NCBI RefSeq assembly: GCF_040081985.1
Contig: NZ_JBEBMH010000027.1
Span: forward strand, 20,179-84,178
Source of the DNA: Kumtagia yinganensis
GTDB taxonomy: Bacteria > Pseudomonadota > Alphaproteobacteria > Rhizobiales > Rhizobiaceae
Length of the DNA stretch: 64,000 bases
Direction of reading: 5' to 3'
Below are positions 1-8,163 of this stretch, one piece after another. Each line of letters begins with the position of its first letter. Position 1 is the first letter of the stretch. A program made the translations under genes and the position numbers. The notes beneath the pieces are model-generated. The model saw only the letters and a list, made by a program, of their open reading frames with translations. It ran no database searches and was not told the origin of the DNA.

Positions 1-114
1 AGAAAGCGCCTCGCAAAGCGGCAGGAATTCCGGGTATCTTTCGACATCGGCCACTAGCGCGAACATCGCTTCCGGCGCGTGCCGGACATGCCTTGTCGTT
101 TCGAATTTCGGCAT
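1..114 (-). CDS. COQ10/RatA-like START-domain protein, N-terminal fragment
   Basis: Only the first 38 codons are in the window; the gene runs off the left edge. The protein begins MPKFETTRHVRHAPEAMF and continues with ADVERYPEFLPLCEAL, the N-terminal signature of the COQ10/RatA (cyclase/dehydrase, START-like) family thought to bind ubiquinone. The ATG lies 12 bp after the lipA stop, so it is probably the last gene of the lipA operon, the usual arrangement in Rhizobiales. Family assignment rests on this short segment and the neighbour. Confidence 0.75.
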   Translation of the reverse strand, partial: MPKFETTRHVRHAPEAMFALVADVERYPEFLPLCEALS

Positions 115-126
115 GAAATCCTGGCT

Positions 127-1089
127 CTAGACGGCTTTCTTCAACACGTCTTCGCGTGCCGCGCGCAGCCTGGCGAAATCCTCGCCGGCATGGTGCGACG
201 AGCGGGTCAGCGGGCTCGACGCCATCACAAGGAAACCCTTGGAAAGCCCGATGGTTTCAAAGGACTTGAACTCCTCCGGCGTGACGAATTTCTTCACTGG
301 ATGGTGCTTCTTCGAAGGCTGCAGATACTGGCCGATGGTCATGAAATCGACGTCGGCAGAACGCAGGTCGTCCATTAGCGCCAGAACTTCATTCCGCTCT
401 TCACCCAATCCGACCATGATGCCCGACTTGGTGAAGATCGACGGATCGAGTTCCTTGACCCTTTGCAGCAGCCGGATCGAATGGAAATACCGCGCGCCCG
501 GCCTGACCGTCAGATAGTTCGACGGCACGGTTTCCAGGTTGTGGTTGAAGACGTCCGGCCTCGCGGCGACGACGATCTCCAGCGCGCCTTCCTTGCGCAG
601 GAAATCAGGCGTCAGGATTTCTATGGTGGTTCCCGGGTTCAGCGCGCGAATGTTGCGGATCACCGCGGCGAAATGCCGGGCTCCGCCATCGTCCAGGTCG
701 TCGCGGTCGACGGAAGTGATGACCACATGCTGCAATCCCATCTTGCGCACTGCGCGCGCCACGCTGCCCGGTTCGGTCGGGTCGAGCGGGCCTGGCTTTC
801 CGGTCGCGACGTTGCAGAAGGCGCAGGCGCGCGTGCAAATCTCGCCCATGATCATGAAGGTCGCGTGCTTCTTGTCCCAGCACTCGCCGATGTTCGGACA
901 GCCGGCCTCTTCGCACACGGTAACCAGATTATGCGAGCGCACGATTTCGCGGGTCTCGGCGTAACCCTTCGAATTCGGAGCCTTTACCCGGATCCAGTCG
1001 GGCTTGCGCGCCACTTCCTGATCGGGCCGATGCGCCTTCTCGGGATGCCGCGGCCGCGGGTTGGCTATCGTATCGACAAGTGTCACCAT
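127..1089 (-). CDS. lipA: Lipoyl synthase LipA
   Basis: Radical-SAM enzyme that inserts two sulfurs into protein-bound octanoyl groups to make the lipoyl cofactor of the dehydrogenase complexes encoded upstream. The 320-residue length fits the family. Both iron-sulfur motifs are visible: the auxiliary-cluster cysteines in CEEAGCPNIGEC (about residues 59-70) and the radical-SAM CTRACAFC (about residues 85-92). The C-terminal segment has SSPLTRSSHHAGEDF, containing the conserved RSSYHA-like serine region. It lies downstream of lpdA on the same strand and next to a COQ10-like gene, the standard alphaproteobacterial layout. Confidence 0.97.
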   Translation of the reverse strand: MVTLVDTIANPRPRHPEKAHRPDQEVARKPDWIRVKAPNSKGYAETREIVRSHNLVTVCEEAGCPNIGECWDKKHATFMIMGEICTRACAFCNVATGKPGPLDPTEPGSVARAVRKMGLQHVVITSVDRDDLDDGGARHFAAVIRNIRALNPGTTIEILTPDFLRKEGALEIVVAARPDVFNHNLETVPSNYLTVRPGARYFHSIRLLQRVKELDPSIFTKSGIMVGLGEERNEVLALMDDLRSADVDFMTIGQYLQPSKKHHPVKKFVTPEEFKSFETIGLSKGFLVMASSPLTRSSHHAGEDFARLRAAREDVLKKAV

Positions 1090-1163
1090 CGGGATTCGTC
1101 AGCCTTCGGCTTGCCTGGACGGGCGGGTCTGCGCTTCATTTAAGCCCTTCCATGCAAAAGAAA

Positions 1164-1194
1164 AAGGCCGGGCGGCGCAAACCATACCGGCCTT
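1164..1194 (-). terminator. Rho-independent terminator after the glsB-like gene
   Basis: On the minus strand AAGGCCGG, a 15-nt loop and CCGGCCTT form a perfect 8-bp stem, followed by TTTCTTTTG. It lies 23 bp after the reconstructed end of the frameshifted glsB-like gene and before lipA, so lipA may be transcribed by read-through or from its own promoter. Confidence 0.7.
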
Positions 1195-1217
1195 CCCAGC
1201 ATAGCTGTTCGACAGGT

Positions 1218-1473
1218 TCAGCGGCGCACGAGACGCCCGACGAAGATCAGCAGGCAGGCGCCAATAAAACCGGTGATCAGGTAGGCAATCCAGCCCACCC
1301 CGAAGACACCGATGTTTAAAGCCGTGAGGATCGCATTGAGCACGATCGCCGACGATGCCCAGAATGATGTTCATGAAGATGCCCATGTTGCTCTTCATGA
1401 ACATTTCCGCCAGCCACCCGGCCAAGCCACCGATAATGATGGCCGCGATCCAGCCGACACCATTGACATCCAT
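1218..1473 (-). pseudogene. GlsB/YeaQ/YmgE-family small membrane protein, frameshifted
   Basis: The first 42 codons (MDVNGVGWIAAIIIGGLAGW, then MFMKSNMGIFMNIILGIVG) match the N-terminal half of the transglycosylase-associated/GlsB family of about 83-residue stress membrane proteins. After GIVG the frame shifts near 1347. Reading on in the next frame gives IVLNAILTALNIGVFGVGW and then a second hydrophobic segment ending GRLVRR with a TGA at 1218-1220, exactly the expected C-terminal half. Two bases appear lost from a GCGC-type run (GGC-GCG-ATC expected). The unshifted frame instead runs to 1099 and reads as non-membrane, basic sequence. A GGAGG ribosome site precedes the ATG. It is a real disruption or a sequencing error. 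Confidence 0.75.
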
Positions 1474-1548
1474 GATTGCCCTCCTTCGCGTGGAAAATCA
1501 GCGACGACATAACGGTCAGTGCATCATTCGGTTCCGGCTGCGCAAACG

Positions 1549-2991
1549 TTACGCGTTCAGCGCCCGACCATACGCATCGAGCACGCTCTCCTTCATCATC
1601 TCCGACAGCGTCGGATGTGGGAAGATCGTGTGCATCAACTCCTCCTCGGTGGTTTCGAGGTTCATGGCGACGACAAAACCCTGAATGAGTTCCGTGACTT
1701 CCGCGCCGACCATATGGGCGCCGAGCAACTGGCCGGTCTTCTTGTCGAAAACGGTCTTGACCAGGCCCTGATCCTCACCCAACGCCACAGCCTTGCCGTT
1801 GGCGACGAATGGAAAGCGCCCGACGCGCACGTCATATCCGGCCTCCTTGGCCTTGGCTTCCGTCAGGCCCACCGAAGCCACCTGCGGGTTGCAGTATGTG
1901 CAGCCGGGGATTTTTAGCTTGTCCATCGGATGGACGTTCAGGCCGGCGATCTTCTCGACACAGACTACGCCCTCGTGCTCGGCCTTGTGGGCCAGCATCG
2001 GCGGGCCGGCCACGTCGCCGATGGCATAAATGCCGGGAACGTTGGTGCGCCCATAACCGTCGATGACGATGACGCCGCGTTCGGTCTTCACGCCGAGCGC
2101 CTCTAGGCCGATGTTTTCGATGTTCGCCTGAACGCCGACCGCCGAGATCAACCGGTCAGCGGTGATTTTTTGGGATTTGCCGTCCTTGGTCTCGACATGA
2201 GCGGTCACCGAATCCGCCGATTTCTCGACCTTCGTCACCTTGGCGTCGAGCAGGATCTTCATGCCCTGCTTGTCGAATTGTTTTTTCGCAAGCGCCGATA
2301 TCTCTGCGTCCTCGACCGGCATGACCTGCGGCAGCAACTCAACCACAGTCACATCGACGCCCATGGTGCGGTAGAAGGACGCGAATTCGATGCCGATGGC
2401 GCCGGAACCCATGACCAGTAGCGATTTCGGCATCGAAGGCGGAACCATCGCCTCGAAATAGGTCCAGATCAGCTTTCCGTCCGGCTCGATGCCGGGCAGC
2501 GCGCGCGGCCGCGCACCGGTGGCGATGATGATGTGTTTTGCCTGATACGTCCCCTCGCCCAGCGTGTTTTTCGGGATCGGGCCGACCGGCTCCATCGGCT
2601 TCTTGCTGGTCTTCGAAACGACGATCTCGCCGGGTTTCGTCAGCTTCGCTTCGCCCCAGATCACGTCGACCTTGTTCTTCTTCATCAGGAAACCGACGCC
2701 GTTGTTCATGCGCTGAGCGATGCCGCGCGACCGGTCGACGATCGCCTTCAGATCGGGCGACACGTTGCCTTCCAGTTTCAGGCCGTAACTCTTCGCATGT
2801 TCGGCATAGTGAAAAATCTCGGCCGTGCGCAGCAGCGCCTTGGTCGGAATACAGCCCCAATTGGAGCAGATGCCCGCGAGATGCTCACGCTCGACGATCG
2901 CCGTCTTGAGCCCGAGTTGCGCCGCGCGGATGGCGGCGACATAGCCTCCGGGTCCGGAGCCGATGATGATTACGTCGTAGGATTGAGCCAC
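1549..2991 (-). CDS. lpdA: Dihydrolipoyl dehydrogenase (E3)
   Basis: E3 subunit of the 2-oxoacid dehydrogenase complexes; it reoxidises dihydrolipoyl groups with FAD and passes electrons to NAD+. The 480-residue protein has the FAD-binding GSGPGGYVAAIRA (residues 11-23), the redox disulfide in CSNWGC (Cys42 and Cys47), the NAD-binding GSGAIGIEFASFYRTMG in mid-protein, and the C-terminal base pair His459/Glu464 in HPTLSE. It lies in the pdh operon, 13 bp after the SGNH hydrolase gene, so it is most likely the E3 dedicated to pyruvate dehydrogenase. Confidence 0.97.
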   Translation of the reverse strand: MAQSYDVIIIGSGPGGYVAAIRAAQLGLKTAIVEREHLAGICSNWGCIPTKALLRTAEIFHYAEHAKSYGLKLEGNVSPDLKAIVDRSRGIAQRMNNGVGFLMKKNKVDVIWGEAKLTKPGEIVVSKTSKKPMEPVGPIPKNTLGEGTYQAKHIIIATGARPRALPGIEPDGKLIWTYFEAMVPPSMPKSLLVMGSGAIGIEFASFYRTMGVDVTVVELLPQVMPVEDAEISALAKKQFDKQGMKILLDAKVTKVEKSADSVTAHVETKDGKSQKITADRLISAVGVQANIENIGLEALGVKTERGVIVIDGYGRTNVPGIYAIGDVAGPPMLAHKAEHEGVVCVEKIAGLNVHPMDKLKIPGCTYCNPQVASVGLTEAKAKEAGYDVRVGRFPFVANGKAVALGEDQGLVKTVFDKKTGQLLGAHMVGAEVTELIQGFVVAMNLETTEEELMHTIFPHPTLSEMMKESVLDAYGRALNA

Positions 2992-3004
2992 GGGAAAATC
3001 CTTC

Positions 3005-3643
3005 CTAGATGCCCAAGGTCATTTTTGAGAGCGGCGCCAGTGCCTTGCCTATCGCGCGAGTGTTCTCCGCGTCGAGATGGACACCGTCGAGCGGCGTGGT
3101 TTTCGCGACCGTGCCGGCGTCGAAGAAACCGCAATCGATCTCCTTTGCCAGCGCCTCGTAATAGGTCGCGAGATGTCTCGACGCCTCGTTGCCGCCTGCG
3201 AAGGCCGAGGTGAACTCGACATTGTCGGTGCGGCTGACCTGCGGCGGCGAGACGATGATCAGTTTCGGCGGCGGCGCCGCCAATTGGTAGGGATGCGTGC
3301 GCACGATCTGCGCCAGCCGCGCCATCCCGTTCTTGGAAACGAATGCGTTGCCGTGGATCCACGGCTTCATGTCGTTGGCGCCGAGCATGATGATGACGAG
3401 GTCGAGTGGCGAATGCGTGCCAAGCACGCCGGGCAGCGTGCGCGCGCCGTTGCGGTCCTCGCCGGCGAGATGATCGTCGAAGGCCGTCGTGCGGCCGTTG
3501 AGACCGTCGGCGATGACATGCACCGACGGGCCGAGTTCGGCCTGAAGTACGGACGGCCAGCGGTCGGCTACCGGGTGCCGCGACGGCCCCTCGGCATTGT
3601 AGCCCCACGTCAGCGAATCGCCGTAGCAGAGGATGTTTTTCAT
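3005..3643 (-). CDS. SGNH/GDSL-family hydrolase (arylesterase-like)
   Basis: Serine esterase of 212 residues with the four SGNH blocks visible: GDSLTWG (block I, nucleophile Ser10), the glycine block in ADGLNGRTT, GANDM (block III) and DGVHLD (block V, catalytic Asp and His). There is no signal peptide, so it is probably cytoplasmic. The start overlaps the stop of the preceding membrane-protein gene by 4 bp, and lpdA follows after 13 bp, so it is co-transcribed with the pdh genes. An SGNH hydrolase between pdhC and lpdA is familiar in this bacterial group; its substrate is unknown. Confidence 0.88.
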   Translation of the reverse strand: MKNILCYGDSLTWGYNAEGPSRHPVADRWPSVLQAELGPSVHVIADGLNGRTTAFDDHLAGEDRNGARTLPGVLGTHSPLDLVIIMLGANDMKPWIHGNAFVSKNGMARLAQIVRTHPYQLAAPPPKLIIVSPPQVSRTDNVEFTSAFAGGNEASRHLATYYEALAKEIDCGFFDAGTVAKTTPLDGVHLDAENTRAIGKALAPLSKMTLGI

Positions 3644-4068
3644 AAAACCCTTCCGTTCCGTCCAAATCCACTACGTCGCGTGCCGACGCGCCAACGCAGA
3701 AACAACCAGTCGACCAGCACCATCGCAAGACCCGGAAGTACGAGGCCGGCAATGATCGGCAAGTCGGCCCTCAGTTTCGCCACCTCGCCAGCCACCGCCC
3801 AAACCTCGAATGCAAGCAAGGCCGCGGTCAGCACCGCAAGCATCGCCAGCAGCCATCTTCCCGCGCGGTCGATGCTCGATATGCTGTCGCCGACCAGTTG
3901 AGCCGACAGGAAAACCACCGCGAAGATGATTGCCAGCAACGGCACGGCGACGAGTACCAGGATATATTCCTCCCCCGCGCCGGTTGCGACTGCCAGCCAT
4001 TGGGCAATGATCCCGCCGGCGAGCAGCGACAGGAAAAACGCCGTCAGCAAGATCAGGACAGCCCGCAC
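3640..4068 (-). CDS. Small four-helix membrane protein, function unknown
   Basis: A 142-residue hydrophobic protein with about four membrane segments (roughly residues 3-25, 36-57, 71-92 and 104-126) and a basic tail rich in Arg/Gly (RRSGFGRNGRV). I recognise no functional motif. It begins 12 bp after the HdeD-like gene and overlaps the SGNH hydrolase start by 4 bp (ATGA), so translation is probably coupled. An envelope role is a guess from topology only. Confidence 0.6.
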   Translation of the reverse strand: MRAVLILLTAFFLSLLAGGIIAQWLAVATGAGEEYILVLVAVPLLAIIFAVVFLSAQLVGDSISSIDRAGRWLLAMLAVLTAALLAFEVWAVAGEVAKLRADLPIIAGLVLPGLAMVLVDWLFLRWRVGTRRSGFGRNGRVL

Positions 4069-4080
4069 GGCACCCGCCGG

Positions 4081-4623
4081 TCACGCGTTGCGCAGCCCGA
4101 GCGCCACGACCAGCAGGAAGACACCGTTGGACAAAAGCTCGATCGCAAGCAGGATTCCGAGCACGGCAGCCGCCGAATATGGAAAGTTGGACAGGATCAT
4201 GAGGCCCAGGACGATCGAGATAACGCCGGACAGGGCGGCGAAAATCCATCCGGAAACCGGCCGCAGCGAAAAAGCGTACATAAGCTTCACCACGCCGAGC
4301 ACCAGGAACAGGATCGCCACCAGCATGGTCAGCGATATCGCCCCAGCGGTCGGATTGGTGAGCAGGGACACGCCGACCGCCGCGGTGATGATGCCGAGCA
4401 GCAGCGACCACAGAAAACCTGTCCAACCCTTCGTGCTGAAGGCGTGGACGATCTGAAGCACGCCGAAGAGCAGAAAAGTCCAGCCGGCAAGAAAAACGGC
4501 GGCCATTGTGGCGGCAAACGGATTGGCGAGCGCCAATATGCCGCCGATCAGCGATATGATGCCAAGCAGCGCCAGCCAAATCCAGGAAGATCTCAGTTTT
4601 TGAACGTCCTCGCCAGTAGCCAT
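4081..4623 (-). CDS. HdeD-family membrane protein
   Basis: A 180-residue, six-helix protein of the HdeD/DUF308 type, with repeated pairs of hydrophobic helices such as WIWLALLGIISLIGGILAL and a conserved NPFAATMAAVFLAGW segment. Family members are linked to acid resistance in enterobacteria. The start at 4623 (MATGEDVQKL) is chosen because GGAGG sits at the right distance upstream; the open frame extends 30 codons further but that part overlaps the pdhC end and lacks membrane character. It lies 28 bp downstream of pdhC. Confidence 0.82.
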   Translation of the reverse strand: MATGEDVQKLRSSWIWLALLGIISLIGGILALANPFAATMAAVFLAGWTFLLFGVLQIVHAFSTKGWTGFLWSLLLGIITAAVGVSLLTNPTAGAISLTMLVAILFLVLGVVKLMYAFSLRPVSGWIFAALSGVISIVLGLMILSNFPYSAAAVLGILLAIELLSNGVFLLVVALGLRNA

Positions 4624-4651
4624 GAAAGCCTCCCTCGATTGGCGACAAATT

Positions 4652-6058
4652 CTAAACCAGCATTCCGATCGGATTCTCGATATAGCGTTTGAACGCGCCG
4701 AGGAGTTCGGCACCGAGCGCGCCGTCGACGGCGCGGTGGTCGGTCGACAAGGTCACGGACATGACGGTCGCGATCTTGACTTCGCCGTTCTTCACAACCG
4801 GGCGCTGTTCGCCGGCTCCGACGGCCAGGATGGTGGCATGAGGCGGGTTGATGACGGCCGAAAAATCCTTGATCCCGAACATGCCGAGATTGGAAACAGC
4901 CGTGGTGCCGCCCTGATACTCCTCCGGCTTTAGTTTTCGCGACCGGGCGCGCGCGGCAAGGTCCTTCATCTCGTTGGCGATGACCGACAGTGTCTTCTGG
5001 TCGGCCTTGCGGATAATCGGCGTGATCAGGCCGCCGGGGATGGACACGGCGACGCCGACATCGGCGTGCTTGTGCTTCACCATCGCCGTATCGGTCCAAG
5101 ACGCATTGGCGTCCGGCACATCCATCAGCGCCAGCGCCATCGCTTTGATCACCATGTCGTTGACGGAAAGCTTGTAGGCCGGCGCCTCGCCCTTGTCGGT
5201 CTTCTTCACGGGTGCCGCGGCATTGAGTTCGCCGCGTAGCTTCAGCAGCGCGTCAAGTTCGCAGTCCAGCGTGAGATAAAAATGCGGGATGGTGCTCTTT
5301 GCCTCGACCAGACGGCGCGCGATGGTCTTTCGCATGTTGTCGTGCGGCACGAGTTCATACGAGCCCTGCTCGAACAGCTTTAGCACCGCCTCGTCTGACA
5401 TCGGTTTCGCAGCGGGAGCCGCGGCGGGTGCGGCTTTCGCCGCCGGCGCGGCAGTTTCGGCCACTGCTGCCGGCTTCGTCGCAGGCGCCTTCGCGCCACC
5501 GGCAATTGCGGCGTCCACATCCGCCTTGACGACACGGCCATGCGGCCCCGAGCCCTGGACTGATGTCACGTCGATACCGGCGTCCTTGGCGATGCGGCGC
5601 GCCAGGGGTGAGGCAAAGGTGCGGTCGCCGCTCGCATGGCCGTTCGTGGCTGGCGCAGCCGTTGCCGGACCTTCCGCCTTCACAGGCGGTTTGGCTTCCT
5701 CAGCCTTCGCGGGAGCCGCCGCTTTCGCTGGCTCGGCGGCAGGCGCCGGTTCCGCCTTGGGCGGGTCAGCCTTTGCCGGCGCCTCGCTACCCTTCGCAGC
5801 CGTGGCCGTATCCTCGCCCTCGCCCGCCAGCACGGCGATCAGCGCGTTGACCTTGACGCCCTCTGTGCCCGCCGCCACGACCAGCTTCGCGACCGTGCCC
5901 TCGTCTACTGCTTCCACCTCCATCGTCGCCTTGTCGGTCTCGATCTCGGCAATGACGTCACCGGGCGAAACCTTGTCGCCCTCCTTGACCAGCCATTTTG
6001 AAAGATTGCCCTCCTCCATCGTGGGCGACAGGGCCGGCATGGTGATGTTGATGGGCAT
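4652..6058 (-). CDS. pdhC: Pyruvate dehydrogenase E2, dihydrolipoamide acetyltransferase
   Basis: Core acetyltransferase of the pyruvate dehydrogenase complex. Domain order over 468 residues: one lipoyl domain (about 1-80, lipoylated Lys43 in TDKATMEVEA), an Ala/Pro/Lys-rich linker (about 84-145), a peripheral-subunit-binding domain (about 147-184, ASPLARRIAKDAGIDV), a second Ala/Pro linker, and the catalytic domain (about 235-468) ending with the active-site HRAVDG (His441, Asp445). It starts 2 bp after the Uma2-type gene, so it depends on translation or transcription through that gene. Confidence 0.97.
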   Translation of the reverse strand: MPINITMPALSPTMEEGNLSKWLVKEGDKVSPGDVIAEIETDKATMEVEAVDEGTVAKLVVAAGTEGVKVNALIAVLAGEGEDTATAAKGSEAPAKADPPKAEPAPAAEPAKAAAPAKAEEAKPPVKAEGPATAAPATNGHASGDRTFASPLARRIAKDAGIDVTSVQGSGPHGRVVKADVDAAIAGGAKAPATKPAAVAETAAPAAKAAPAAAPAAKPMSDEAVLKLFEQGSYELVPHDNMRKTIARRLVEAKSTIPHFYLTLDCELDALLKLRGELNAAAPVKKTDKGEAPAYKLSVNDMVIKAMALALMDVPDANASWTDTAMVKHKHADVGVAVSIPGGLITPIIRKADQKTLSVIANEMKDLAARARSRKLKPEEYQGGTTAVSNLGMFGIKDFSAVINPPHATILAVGAGEQRPVVKNGEVKIATVMSVTLSTDHRAVDGALGAELLGAFKRYIENPIGMLV

Positions 6059-6060
6059 GG

Positions 6061-6675
6061 TCAGCGGTCTCCGGCGTAATAAGACGTGGGGTCTTCATTC
6101 AGGCCAAGCGGTGGGTCGAGCGGCCAAAGGTCGGCGAGAGAGAAAGAAATGGCATTGAAGGGCGCGACCCGCACTTTGTCATCGGAGTTCCAGGCTCCGA
6201 TTTTCGCCCAGCGTCCGTGATCAAGTTCGAATGCTTCAAGGATTTGCAGGCGCGGGTCGATCAGCCAGAAATAGGGGACATGCGCCTCTGCATAGATACG
6301 CATCTTGACGGTGCGGTCGCGCGTTTCGGTCGATCCCGAGAGAATCTCGCAAACCCAATCAGGCGAAACATCCGTGAAAGCGGTATTCGGAACGACCGGA
6401 AGTCGTTCGCGCCGCCAACCGGCGATATCGGGGACCAGCACATGGTCATGGAGGTGGAGTTCCGGCTCGATGACGAAAATCCACCCGCCCGGACCGCCCC
6501 TGCCCTTCTGGAATGGTCCAGCCAACTCATCGCCGAGGCTCGTTGCGGTCAAACCGTGTCTGATGGAAGGGCGGGGATGCGTCCGCAGCACCCCGTCGAT
6601 GATCTCCGCAACCAGATGGGGCGGGACCGCTTCCAGATCAGCATATGTCGCGGGCTTCTTCGCGGATTCGGCCAT
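6061..6675 (-). CDS. Uma2-family (DUF820) putative endonuclease
   Basis: A 204-residue protein of the Uma2/DUF820 PD-(D/E)XK-like fold. Visible are the N-terminal TYADLEAVPPHLVAEIIDGV, the central acidic PDIAGWRRE, and CEILSGSTETRDRTVK followed by IYAEAHVPYFWLIDP, where the family's catalytic Asp/Glu/Lys residues fall. The ATG at 6675 (MAESAKKPATYADLE) fits family N-termini; the frame is open 22 codons further upstream. It lies between pdhB and pdhC, 80 bp after pdhB and 2 bp before pdhC, an odd place for such a gene. Function of the family is not established. Confidence 0.85.
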   Translation of the reverse strand: MAESAKKPATYADLEAVPPHLVAEIIDGVLRTHPRPSIRHGLTATSLGDELAGPFQKGRGGPGGWIFVIEPELHLHDHVLVPDIAGWRRERLPVVPNTAFTDVSPDWVCEILSGSTETRDRTVKMRIYAEAHVPYFWLIDPRLQILEAFELDHGRWAKIGAWNSDDKVRVAPFNAISFSLADLWPLDPPLGLNEDPTSYYAGDR

Positions 6676-6755
6676 GGCGGTCGGATGGTTCCGTTGGCGA
6701 GACAAATTCCCTTTCAACGATCGTAGCGGCGGACGAGGCATCCACCAACTCCGTC

Positions 6756-8150
6756 CTACCTATACGTCACCGCCTTCACCGCCGCGACCACCTCGCCGAC
6801 ATTGGGCAAGGCGAGCTTCTCAAGATTGGCCGCATATGGCATCGGCACGTCCTTGCCGGCAATCGTAATCACTGGCGCGTCGAGGAAGTCGAAGGCGCGC
6901 TGCGACACCTGGTTGGCGATGAAGTCACCCACCGAGGACTGCGGAAAACCTTCCTCGACCACGACCAGCCGGTTGGTCTTCTTGACCGAAGCGATCACCG
7001 TATCGAGGTCCATCGGCCGGATGGTCCTGAGGTCGATGATTTCGGCATCGATGCCGAGCTTGCCCAACTCCGCCTCGGCCTTGACCACAAGGGCCATGCC
7101 GATGCCGAAGGAGACGATGGAGACGTCCTTGCCCTGTTTATGGATGCGCGCCTTGCCGATCGGCAGCACGAAATCGTCCAGCTTCGGCACGTCGAAGGAG
7201 TGGCCGTAGAGGATCTCGTTTTCGAGGAAGATCACCGGGTTCGGGTCGCGTATCGCGGCCTTGAGCAGACCCTTGGCGTCGGCCGCCGAATACGGCATCA
7301 CGACCTTGAGGCCGGGGACGTGACTGTACCAGGCGGCATAGTCCTGGCTGTGCTGGGCGGCGACGCGGGCAGCCGCACCGTTGGGGCCACGGAAGACGAT
7401 CGGCGCGCCCATCTGGCCGCCGGACATATAGAGCGTCTTGGCGGCTGAGTTGATGATCTGGTCGATCGCCTGCATGGCGAAGTTGAAGGTCATGAATTCG
7501 ACGATCGGCTTCAGCCCGGCCATCGCAGCACCTACGCCGACGCCGGCGAAACCGTGCTCGGTGATCGGCGTGTCGACCACGCGGCGCGGACCGAACTCCT
7601 GCAGCAGCCCCTGCGTGATCTTGTAGGCGCCCTGGTATTCGGCGACCTCCTCGCCCATGACGAAGACGTCCTCGTCGCGGCGCATCTCTTCCGCCATGGC
7701 GTCCCGCAGCGCCTCGCGCACGGTAGTCGAGACCATCTCGGTGCCGGCCGGAATGTCGGGATCGGCGGCGACTTCGGTCTTTGGCGCAGCGGCGACAGGC
7801 GCGGCGGCCTCGGTCCTTGCAGGCTCGCTCTTCGCTAGTGCTTCTTCAGCCTTTGCCGGCGCCGCCTTGAGTTCGGGCTTGGCCTCGCCAGCCTTGCTGA
7901 CATCCTCACCGTCGACAGCCAACACGGCGATCGGCGTGTTGACCTTTACACCCTCGGTGCCGGCGGGGATCAGGATTTTTCCAAGAACACCCTCATCGAC
8001 AGCCTCGACCTCCATGGTCGCCTTGTCGGTCTCGATCTCGGCGATCACGTCGCCCGCGACGATCTTGTCGCCCTCGTTTTTCAACCATTTGGACAGGTTG
8101 CCCTCTTCCATCGTCGGCGACAGGGCGGGCATCAAAATTTCGATCGGCAT
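6756..8150 (-). CDS. pdhB: Pyruvate dehydrogenase E1 beta with N-terminal lipoyl domain
   Basis: Beta subunit of the thiamine-diphosphate E1. The 464-residue protein starts with a complete lipoyl domain (residues 1-80, Lys43 in TDKATMEVEA), an Ala/Glu-rich linker, then the E1-beta pyrimidine-binding and transketolase C-terminal domains (VREALRDAMAEEMRRDEDVF, then GEEVAEYQGAYKITQGL). The fused lipoyl domain is typical of alphaproteobacteria. The start at 8150 (MPIEILMPALSP) is set by homology to the PdhC lipoyl domain; the longer frame overlaps pdhA. It begins 13 bp after the pdhA stop. Confidence 0.97.
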   Translation of the reverse strand: MPIEILMPALSPTMEEGNLSKWLKNEGDKIVAGDVIAEIETDKATMEVEAVDEGVLGKILIPAGTEGVKVNTPIAVLAVDGEDVSKAGEAKPELKAAPAKAEEALAKSEPARTEAAAPVAAAPKTEVAADPDIPAGTEMVSTTVREALRDAMAEEMRRDEDVFVMGEEVAEYQGAYKITQGLLQEFGPRRVVDTPITEHGFAGVGVGAAMAGLKPIVEFMTFNFAMQAIDQIINSAAKTLYMSGGQMGAPIVFRGPNGAAARVAAQHSQDYAAWYSHVPGLKVVMPYSAADAKGLLKAAIRDPNPVIFLENEILYGHSFDVPKLDDFVLPIGKARIHKQGKDVSIVSFGIGMALVVKAEAELGKLGIDAEIIDLRTIRPMDLDTVIASVKKTNRLVVVEEGFPQSSVGDFIANQVSQRAFDFLDAPVITIAGKDVPMPYAANLEKLALPNVGEVVAAVKAVTYR

Positions 8151-8163
8151 TATCCACCCTCCC

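Noticed and set aside
1099..1217. C-terminal part of the unshifted GlsB-like frame
   Set aside because: It is an artefact of the frameshift; the true end is the TGA at 1218 in the other frame.
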